From the NCBI GenBank assembly GCA_022447165.1, contig JAKVBR010000023.1, positions 1 through 14,036 of the forward strand: 14,036 nt of DNA. Direction: 5' to 3'. Of the stretch, positions 6,624-12,868 are shown one piece after another. A model generated the notes under the pieces. The model had not been told where the DNA came from. It saw nothing but the letters and a program-made list of their open reading frames with translations, and searched no databases. How positions within the stretch are numbered: the first letter of the stretch is position 1; each line of letters starts with the position of its first letter. The translations under genes were made by a program, and so were the position numbers. This DNA comes from Phycisphaerales bacterium (lineage in GTDB: Bacteria; Planctomycetota; Phycisphaerae; Phycisphaerales; SM1A02).

Positions 6624-6646
6624 AAATCGGTTTTGTATTAGATGGT

Positions 6647-9130
6647 CTAAGTTGAATAACCAGAACAGGTTATCGGCTGTTTGCCGCAGTTAAACTCACC
6701 AATCACTGATTCAACGAGCCTGTGCGTCTTTGCAATCTCTAAATGGGTTGAAACGTCCTGCCCATCGGTAAACCAACTTAACGAAGTGTTCAACGAACTT
6801 AATGAAGTCGTGACAGCACCAAAAGAATCAACTTCATCTAATTTTGTCACAATGATTCGGTCATAGTTTGTAACAGCGTACGCTTCAGCAGCGCGCAATG
6901 TTGCTGTAGATGTTGAAGTTGCTGAAAGCACAAGGTGGGTTTCAGTTGGATTTGCAACTGACAAAATGTTTGCGGTTTCTTCAATGCGATCGATATCCAT
7001 CGCTGAACGCCCTGTTGTATCAATGAGCACGACATCGTCTTTATGAATATCCGCGAACACTTGAACCATTTGCTCCGCAGTGCTAGCAATCTTAAATGGC
7101 GCATCAAACAATGCCGCATACTGTCTCAGTTGGTCGACTGCTGCAATTCGGTACGTGTCTGCTGTCACAAGCGTCACTGAACGCCCCTGCTGCAAACGAT
7201 ACTTTGTTGCAAGTTTTGCAATTGTTGTCGTCTTGCCAACACCAGTTGGACCAACGAGGGCGATCGTAACTGGCGCATCATGCGTTCGCGTTGGGGGCTG
7301 AACGACATCAGGGAGCTGAGTCATCATCGCTTCTTGCAACTTCCCTTTGTACACTTCATTTGACATGCCTGGATACACTTGCACAGAGTTGATAAGTTTC
7401 TCGGCGAATGATTCTGCAATGCCTTGAGCAATGAGCCACGCTCTCGCTTCTGTGGCTTGATTGGATTGCGGCTCAACTGTTTTGCTCATCGCATAACCAA
7501 CGAAATCTCGAATCTCTTGAATGCCTTGCTCGATTCGTTTCGTATTGATTTCTAGCGGTTTGACTTCTTTGAGAAGGGATTTTGCGTATGCAATTGTTCG
7601 CTGCCTGTCCGTTTTTAACTCCCGTTGATCATATTCCAACTGCAATTCTGAACATAGCCTGCTAACGATGACAAGCTCGACCTCATCTACAATTTCATTT
7701 CGACCAAGAATGACTGCGTTAATGTTGGCTTTGTTAAATCTTGCTTTTACTTTACGCCTTGCTTTCATTGAAGTCACGACAACGATTGGAAGGGACTCAT
7801 CAACGAGTTGTTTTGTTGCTTCTTGCATCCCTGCAGTCAACTGGGATTGACTCAACTGTTGGGTTTCAATCGCAACTTCAACAGCAGTTGGCAGTTCAAC
7901 ACATTTGATAATCTGCTCGCCATGCTCATTGACCCGAACAACCCCATCACATATCTGCCTGCGTAACTTGAACCGTACTTTCTCAACGCAGTCATGGGCA
8001 GACACATTCTCCCAGTCAGAAGATGTTTCTAAAATCGTTTTCAAATCAACGACTGGTACTTGTTCTTCTAAAAGCGCACCAAGGATGTGATGCAATCTTG
8101 AAAGCGAGACTTTCTTACTCATGATTGACTGCACAAACTCTGGCGAAGTTCTTCTAAGGTCGTCTAGCATTTCCGCAACCGCTTCGCGTGACAACAACTC
8201 AGAAGCGTATTGCTCAACTACGTGGGCAAGATGCGTCATGAGAACTGCAATCGCATCCATTGGCTGCACAAACAAATCGACTAACTGAGGATCTTGTGGC
8301 TCAAGCCAAACAACATCTAATCCAAAAACGGGGTCAATATCCTGAATGCCAGAGATCTCGTGATGATTTTTCGGGAGCATAATCATCACTCTGTCTGGAT
8401 AAATATGCCCTTCACCAACCAGACCACCCCTGACATAGAGGCGATACCCATTTGGATGAAGGTTGTAGTTGTCCTTAATGCACATTGAAGGCACCGTGAA
8501 TCCGAGCGTTTCTGAAACTGAGAACCGAAGCGAAGCAATTTGTTCAACGACATTTCCTGGCATCTCCTGCGAAACGAGCGGTAACAAGCCCTTGCCGATT
8601 TCAATCCGCATTTTTGCATCAAGAGAATTTGATTTTTGAATCTGTTGCTGTTTTCGCTCAATCAAAGACTGACCTTCATCGGAACGCTTCATCTGCTGGA
8701 ACCCCGTCCATGCAAGAGCGCCAATAAGGGCAGCAAGAACAAGAAGTGGAAGTGTTGGCAGATTCGTCATTGATAGTCCAATGAGGAGAACTGAAAACAG
8801 TCCGAGTCCAATTGGTTGCGCCGTGAATGATTGAGGCACTGAAATACCAAGAGGCATGCCGTCTTTAGAAAGCAGAGTTGCGACGCCTACAAACAATCCG
8901 AATACGAGGATGAGTTGCCAAACAAACGTCATCGAGATGGCTTGAGAACTCACCATTGCAAGTGAGGTATGGTCAAGATCCTGCGTAAAGACAGCGTCTC
9001 CCCAGAACCCTAGAACGATGCAACAATAACAGATGAGCGAAACGGTCCGCATAAGTCTTCCTGACACTATGTTTTGGGGCATCCATGCCCACTCAAGCAC
9101 CCGTAAAAAGGGTGTAATCACCTTGAACAT
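6647..9130 (-). CDS. flhA/flhF: FlhA(C-terminal half)-FlhF(NG GTPase) fusion protein
   Basis: This is one uninterrupted frame of 827 residues from ATG 9130 (TTG 9136 is the alternative start). Residues 28-145 hold about four hydrophobic helices. The stretch around LLSKDGMPLGISVPQSF and PTLPLLVLAALIGALAW matches FlhA helices 6-8, and helix 5 seems present at 28-48. Residues about 165-495 match the whole FlhA cytoplasmic domain: EIGKGLLPLVS, IKDNYNLHPNGYRLYVRG, FGLDVVWLEP, THLAHVVEQYASELLSREAV and DLKTILETSSDW, plus the final alpha/beta subdomain (PIVVVTSMKARRKV). Residues about 525-812 are the NG domain of the SRP-type GTPase FlhF, with GPTGVGKT (627-634), DTYRIAAVDQL (658-668), DTTGR (704-708) and TKLDE (762-766). 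Missing are FlhA helices 1-4 with the FHIPEP loop and the basic N-terminal domain of FlhF. FlhA is the export-gate subunit that receives export substrates and chaperones; FlhF sets flagellum position and number. The fusion would tie a FlhA-like substrate-docking ring to a polarity GTPase at the membrane. No strong ribosome site precedes either start. Confidence 0.9.
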   Translation of the reverse strand: MFKVITPFLRVLEWAWMPQNIVSGRLMRTVSLICYCCIVLGFWGDAVFTQDLDHTSLAMVSSQAISMTFVWQLILVFGLFVGVATLLSKDGMPLGISVPQSFTAQPIGLGLFSVLLIGLSMTNLPTLPLLVLAALIGALAWTGFQQMKRSDEGQSLIERKQQQIQKSNSLDAKMRIEIGKGLLPLVSQEMPGNVVEQIASLRFSVSETLGFTVPSMCIKDNYNLHPNGYRLYVRGGLVGEGHIYPDRVMIMLPKNHHEISGIQDIDPVFGLDVVWLEPQDPQLVDLFVQPMDAIAVLMTHLAHVVEQYASELLSREAVAEMLDDLRRTSPEFVQSIMSKKVSLSRLHHILGALLEEQVPVVDLKTILETSSDWENVSAHDCVEKVRFKLRRQICDGVVRVNEHGEQIIKCVELPTAVEVAIETQQLSQSQLTAGMQEATKQLVDESLPIVVVTSMKARRKVKARFNKANINAVILGRNEIVDEVELVIVSRLCSELQLEYDQRELKTDRQRTIAYAKSLLKEVKPLEINTKRIEQGIQEIRDFVGYAMSKTVEPQSNQATEARAWLIAQGIAESFAEKLINSVQVYPGMSNEVYKGKLQEAMMTQLPDVVQPPTRTHDAPVTIALVGPTGVGKTTTIAKLATKYRLQQGRSVTLVTADTYRIAAVDQLRQYAALFDAPFKIASTAEQMVQVFADIHKDDVVLIDTTGRSAMDIDRIEETANILSVANPTETHLVLSATSTSTATLRAAEAYAVTNYDRIIVTKLDEVDSFGAVTTSLSSLNTSLSWFTDGQDVSTHLEIAKTHRLVESVIGEFNCGKQPITCSGYST

Positions 9131-9151
9131 CGGCAACTTTAATCGTAGAAC
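9123..9151 (+). promoter_or_regulatory. Predicted promoter of the BamD-like/LptE genes, inside the start of flhA-flhF
   Basis: TTGAAC (9123-9128) and TAGAAC (9146-9151) are 17 bases apart on the plus strand. Transcription would begin near 9158, which would put the first ATG (9152) outside the message and favour ATG 9161 or 9170 on a very short or absent leader. The -35 box is the same hexamer as in the predicted fliA promoter. Confidence 0.35.
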
Positions 9152-10228
9152 ATGATTATCATGCCCATTATGGCAACGAGAATTTGCATATTCATTATCT
9201 TATTTTGCACAGTTCCAGCTTTGGGACAAGAAAAATACCTCCTCAGCGACAAGACAGACGCTTGGGAACTTGCTTACTCCCCGAAACCGGGCACACCTGA
9301 AGCACAACTTGCCTCTGCTGCGAAAGCGCTTGCGAACAACAAGTACAACGAAGCAATCCGACTCTCTACGATTTGGATTAATCGAAATAAAAGGCATCCA
9401 TTGCTAGGACAAGCGCACATGTATCGTGGCAATGCATTGTTTGAACAAGGAAACTATTACGAATCGTTATTCGATTTTGAGTTTGTCGCACGAACCTTCT
9501 CCGGCACAGATGTTGAAGTTGCCGCAATCGCTCGTGAACTTGAAATTGGAACGATGTTTGCTCGAGGATTGAAGAAAAAAGTTTGGGGCATGCGAATTGC
9601 TGATGCAACAGATGAAGCAGCGGAATGTTTGATGAGAGTTCAAGGAAGATTGCCTAGAAGTCCCATGGCACAGGAAGCGTGTATGGAGCTTGCTGACTTG
9701 TATTTCAGACAAAATGACATGAAAAATGCGAGCAAAACATACAACATTTTTCTTGACAACTATTCCAAGAAGGCAACTCCAAAGCTTGTTTCAAAAGCTC
9801 GCTCACGACTTATCGACTCTAGACTTGCTACCTATCGAGGGCCCCTCTATTCAAACCAAGGGCTTGTAGAGGCGGATTTAATGCTTGAACAGTTGCAACA
9901 GGTTAACCCAAGACTTGCTAAATCAATCAATGCCTCAGCACGTATGACAAGATTCGATGAATTGTTTGCAAAAAAAATGTTAAACACTGCTAAATGGTAT
10001 TTAAAAACAGAAAAGCCCGTTTCAGCTGAGTATACATTGAGGCAAATGGTTAAAAAGTACCCGCAAACATCCGCAACAGTTGAAGCACTTGAAGATATCA
10101 TTCCTCACCTCCTCACTCAGTTGCCAGCAATTATCACAACTGAGGTGACTCCGTTTTACATCATGCAACAGGAGGCCATTTTGGAAAAGACCATTGTTGT
10201 TGAAGTGGTCACGGAGCGAATAGATTGA
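9152..10228 (+). CDS. Secreted TPR protein, BamD (YfiO)-like
   Basis: A signal peptide (basic ATR, then ICIFIILFCTVPALG, with likely cleavage before QEKY near residue 26) is followed by tetratricopeptide-like helical pairs: about 50-80, 85-115 (GNALFEQGNYYESLFDFEF), 170-206 (ELADLYFRQNDMKNASKTYN) and 275-315 (AKWYLKTEKPVSAEYTLRQM). The last of these closely resembles the C-terminal repeat of BamD, the outer-membrane-assembly component. There is no lipobox cysteine, so unlike true BamD it should be soluble in the periplasm or held by partners. The product is 358 residues from ATG 9152, longer than the usual 240-280 of BamD. ATG 9161 and 9170 are equally possible starts, and 9170 gives the most normal signal peptide. 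It overlaps the LptE gene by four bases, suggesting joint work on the outer membrane. Confidence 0.75.
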   Translation: MIIMPIMATRICIFIILFCTVPALGQEKYLLSDKTDAWELAYSPKPGTPEAQLASAAKALANNKYNEAIRLSTIWINRNKRHPLLGQAHMYRGNALFEQGNYYESLFDFEFVARTFSGTDVEVAAIARELEIGTMFARGLKKKVWGMRIADATDEAAECLMRVQGRLPRSPMAQEACMELADLYFRQNDMKNASKTYNIFLDNYSKKATPKLVSKARSRLIDSRLATYRGPLYSNQGLVEADLMLEQLQQVNPRLAKSINASARMTRFDELFAKKMLNTAKWYLKTEKPVSAEYTLRQMVKKYPQTSATVEALEDIIPHLLTQLPAIITTEVTPFYIMQQEAILEKTIVVEVVTERID

Positions 10229-10731
10229 GATTCGTACTACTTTTCATTTTTACACTTCTCTACAGTTGCGCTAGTGATCCAACAAAGGGCTATTCAACAT
10301 CATCCTTATACTCGCCTCAGATTCGCACTGTTGCTGTACCAATGTTTGAAAACAATACAACGTCTCGGCAGATGGAAATGATGTTGACAGATGCTCTCAT
10401 CAAAAAGATTCAATCTCGCACGCCGTACCGAGTCGTGGATGAGATGAATGCAGACACTCTTTTGACTGGCACTATCACTGATGTTGAGTTACAGCCACTC
10501 AATCGCTCAAGCGTGACTGGATTTGATAATGAGGTCTTGCTAAAAGTGACCGTTAACTTTGATTGGATGAACCTTGGGACGGGGACCCGCATTGTCGGCA
10601 AACGAAACTTTACTGCTGACGCAATTTTTGTGCCTTCAAGGCCATCCTCAGAGCCCATCGAAATGGGGCAGTTTGCAGCAATTGAACAGTTATCTTCCGA
10701 TATTGTCGACCAAATGCAAGCAGCGTGGTAA
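10225..10731 (+). CDS. lptE: LptE-family outer membrane lipoprotein
   Basis: This is a 168-residue lipoprotein with signal sequence MRFVLLFIFTLLYSC and lipobox LYSC (Cys15 as lipidated residue). The mature part has IRTVAVPMFENNT (about 33-45), ALIKKIQSRTPYRVV and ADTLLTGTITDVEL, the pattern of the LptE/RlpB family, which plugs the LptD translocon and helps insert lipopolysaccharide into the outer membrane. Translation starts at TTG 10225, overlapping the TGA of the preceding gene (TTGA) with GGAG 8 bases upstream (10213-10216), so start and coupling are well supported. The gene is co-transcribed with the BamD-like gene. LptE homologues of this kind are also annotated in bacteria whose LPS is poorly known, so the lipid cargo is not certain. 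Confidence 0.82.
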   Translation: MRFVLLFIFTLLYSCASDPTKGYSTSSLYSPQIRTVAVPMFENNTTSRQMEMMLTDALIKKIQSRTPYRVVDEMNADTLLTGTITDVELQPLNRSSVTGFDNEVLLKVTVNFDWMNLGTGTRIVGKRNFTADAIFVPSRPSSEPIEMGQFAAIEQLSSDIVDQMQAAW

Positions 10732-10810
10732 ACCACACATAGATTCGCTTCGTACCATAAAATACGTTGTCACATAAACACACATGACATTCCTATATAG
10801 GTAACTATTG
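10732..10810. promoter_or_regulatory. ftsH upstream region with CCTATATAGG palindrome
   Basis: The 79-base gap before ftsH contains TAAAAT (10758-10763) and TATATA (10794-10799) as possible -10 boxes, TTGTCA (10767-10772) as a possible -35 box at non-ideal spacing (21 bases to TATATA), and a perfect 10-base palindrome CCTATATAGG (10792-10801). No clear terminator for the lptE transcript is seen, so read-through into ftsH is possible. Confidence 0.3.
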
Positions 10811-12847
10811 ATGGCAAACCCAACCGGCAATCAAAACAACAATCAACAAGATCCAAACACGCCCCCTAAGCAAAAGTTTAGCCGTGGACTGTTAAGTTGG
10901 ATGCTTATCTGCTTCGCGCTCATCATGATGTGGGGCATGATTAATGGGTCTGGCTCAGGACAGGAAATTACGAGTTGGAACGACTTCTTAAATCGTGCTG
11001 AAGCAGGCCAGTTTGAAAAGAATACTGTCACCCTAGAAGAATCAAGAGTGACTGCAGTGATCGAAGATGGTTCAAACACCCCAGCAGGATCAATTGACAT
11101 CCCAGCAGGCACAATTGTCTACTTCCCCTACGGCGGACAAAGTCAAGAGTGGTACCTTGCTCAGCTCAACGAGAAGGGAATCGACCACAACACTGACATT
11201 GACAGCGGTACGCTCATGATGCTTCTCGTCAGTTGGGCGCCGATGCTTTTTATCTTGCTTTTGATCTTCTTCTTGATTTCAAGAAGCGCGAGGGCTGGTG
11301 GTGCCGGAGGCATGCTTGGCAACTTTGGTAAATCAAAGCACAAACTTGCAAACAAAGACACAATGAAAGTGACATTCGATGATGTTGCGGGTGTCGAAGA
11401 AGCGAAAGCAGAAGTTCACGAAATCATTGAATTCTTAAAGAACCCTAAAAAGTTCGCACGTCTAGGTGGGCGTATTCCTCGGGGCATATTGCTCGTTGGA
11501 TCACCGGGTTGCGGCAAAACACTTCTTGCAAAAGCAATTGCTGGTGAAGCAAATGTTCCATTCTTTACCATCTCAGGTTCAGACTTTGTTGAAATGTTTG
11601 TTGGAGTTGGAGCAAGTCGTGTTCGCGACTTGTTCAAGCAAGCAAAAGATGCCTCACCTTGTATCATTTTCTTAGATGAGATTGACGCTGTTGGTCGTAA
11701 GCGTGGTAGCGGTTTTTCAAGTGGTGGGCATGACGAACGAGAACAAACACTCAACGCAATTTTGGTTGAAATGGATGGCTTTGAACTCAGCGACCAAGTG
11801 ATTGTGATGGCTGCAACGAATAGAGCTGATGTTCTTGACCCAGCACTGACTCGTCCGGGTCGCTTTGACAGACAAGTTCACGTTCCCCTTCCAGATGTCG
11901 AAGGTCGAAAAGCGATTCTAGAAGTACACGCGAAGAAAGTTCGGTTATCTCCAACTGTAGACTTAGACAGAGTCGCACGCGGAACCCCCATGTTCTCAGG
12001 TGCTGACCTTGAAGCACTGATTAATGAAGCAGCAATTATCGCAACGCTTGCTGACAAAGAATATGTAGACCAACTTGATCTTGAAGAAGCAAGAGACAAA
12101 GTCCGTTGGGGCCGAGCAAACAAGAGCCGCAAGGTGCAAGAACTTGAACGTGTCGCCACGGCATACCATGAAGCAGGTCACGCAGTTGTACAACTTGTTC
12201 TTCCTGACGCCGATCCTGTGCATAAGGTGACGATTATTCCTCGCGGACAATCTGGTGGCGCAACATTTAGTCTCCCTGAAAAAGACCGTTATTTCTACAA
12301 CCGCAAATTCCTTGAAGCATCCATGCGAGTGTTGTGTGGTGGTCGAATTGCGGAGCGTCGAAAAACGCATGACATTTCAAGTGGCGCATCCATGGATATT
12401 CAAATGGCAACGAGTTACGCAAGACACATGGTGCTTGACTGGGGCATGTCTGATCGTCTCGGCTTTGTCCAGTACTCCCCTGATCCAAATCGCGAGGCGA
12501 TTTTTGCAGATCGTGATTATTCTCAAGACACTGCTCGCATCATTGATGAAGAAATCAAACGACTCATCGACGCTGCGTACGCTGAAACCGAACGACTCAT
12601 TGATGAACACTGGGATAAGGTTGAAGCGATTGCAAATGCACTGCTTGATTATGAAACATTGCAGGCAGATGAACTTGAAGCCATCATGAGAGGCGAATCA
12701 ATCGCACGAACTTCAGTAAATGACTTGCTTCAAGAGGAAGCAGACAAGAGTTCTTCAAGTGAACAACAAGACGCCTCCGAACAAGACGCACCTGAAGATG
12801 ATGGTCCCGACACTGCTTCGGGCGATGTTGTCCCTACGCCTGCTTAA
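10811..12847 (+). CDS. ftsH: ATP-dependent zinc metalloprotease FtsH
   Basis: This is a full-length (678 aa from ATG 10811) membrane-bound AAA+ protease that degrades misfolded membrane proteins and short-lived regulators. Order of parts: membrane helix 1 (about 26-45), a periplasmic domain (about 46-133), helix 2 (about 134-157), and an AAA+ domain with Walker A GSPGCGKT (230-237), pore motif FVG within VEMFVGVGASRVRDLF, Walker B IIFLDE (285-290) and SRH with arginine fingers in TRPGRFDRQV. The protease domain follows, with zinc site HEAGH (453-457) and the third ligand Asp529 in SSGASMDIQMAT. The C-terminal 35 residues are acidic, Ser/Gln/Asp-rich and probably disordered. A TTG directly before the ATG (10808) is a second possible start. 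FtsH acts as a hexamer in the inner membrane; its place after envelope-biogenesis genes fits a quality-control role. Confidence 0.97.
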   Translation: MANPTGNQNNNQQDPNTPPKQKFSRGLLSWMLICFALIMMWGMINGSGSGQEITSWNDFLNRAEAGQFEKNTVTLEESRVTAVIEDGSNTPAGSIDIPAGTIVYFPYGGQSQEWYLAQLNEKGIDHNTDIDSGTLMMLLVSWAPMLFILLLIFFLISRSARAGGAGGMLGNFGKSKHKLANKDTMKVTFDDVAGVEEAKAEVHEIIEFLKNPKKFARLGGRIPRGILLVGSPGCGKTLLAKAIAGEANVPFFTISGSDFVEMFVGVGASRVRDLFKQAKDASPCIIFLDEIDAVGRKRGSGFSSGGHDEREQTLNAILVEMDGFELSDQVIVMAATNRADVLDPALTRPGRFDRQVHVPLPDVEGRKAILEVHAKKVRLSPTVDLDRVARGTPMFSGADLEALINEAAIIATLADKEYVDQLDLEEARDKVRWGRANKSRKVQELERVATAYHEAGHAVVQLVLPDADPVHKVTIIPRGQSGGATFSLPEKDRYFYNRKFLEASMRVLCGGRIAERRKTHDISSGASMDIQMATSYARHMVLDWGMSDRLGFVQYSPDPNREAIFADRDYSQDTARIIDEEIKRLIDAAYAETERLIDEHWDKVEAIANALLDYETLQADELEAIMRGESIARTSVNDLLQEEADKSSSSEQQDASEQDAPEDDGPDTASGDVVPTPA

Positions 12848-12868
12848 ACGCCAACTTAAACACTTGAT

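Larger units (their letters stand above)
6328..6646. other. 319-base non-coding stretch between flhA-flhF and fliA
   Basis: This gap holds the fliA ribosome site, promoter and candidate operator, plus AT-rich inverted repeats nearer the flhA-flhF stop. An open plus-strand frame (6366-6641) crosses it, but it has no ribosome site and its product is AT-driven and unlike a folded protein, so it is not called. No remnant of a MinD-type flhG gene, which often stands here in flagellar clusters, could be read. Confidence 0.6.

Noticed and set aside
6366..6641. 91-codon plus-strand open frame in the gap upstream of fliA
   Set aside because: No ribosome binding site, an AT-driven composition, no recognisable domain, and it overlaps the fliA promoter and repeats on the other strand.
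7500..7700. Possibility that the FlhA-FlhF join is a misread of two adjacent genes
   Set aside because: The frame is continuous through the junction without a stop, and both domains are in the same frame; only read data could still show an assembly artefact.
9131..9136. TTG start at 9136 for the FlhA-FlhF gene
   Set aside because: It adds only two residues and has no better ribosome site than the ATG at 9130, so the ATG is preferred.
10808..10810. TTG start at 10808 for ftsH
   Set aside because: An ATG follows immediately; the TTG would add one Met-equivalent residue without clear support, though it cannot be excluded.
12255..12689. 144-codon frame inside ftsH
   Set aside because: It lies in another frame within the conserved protease domain of FtsH and has no independent support.
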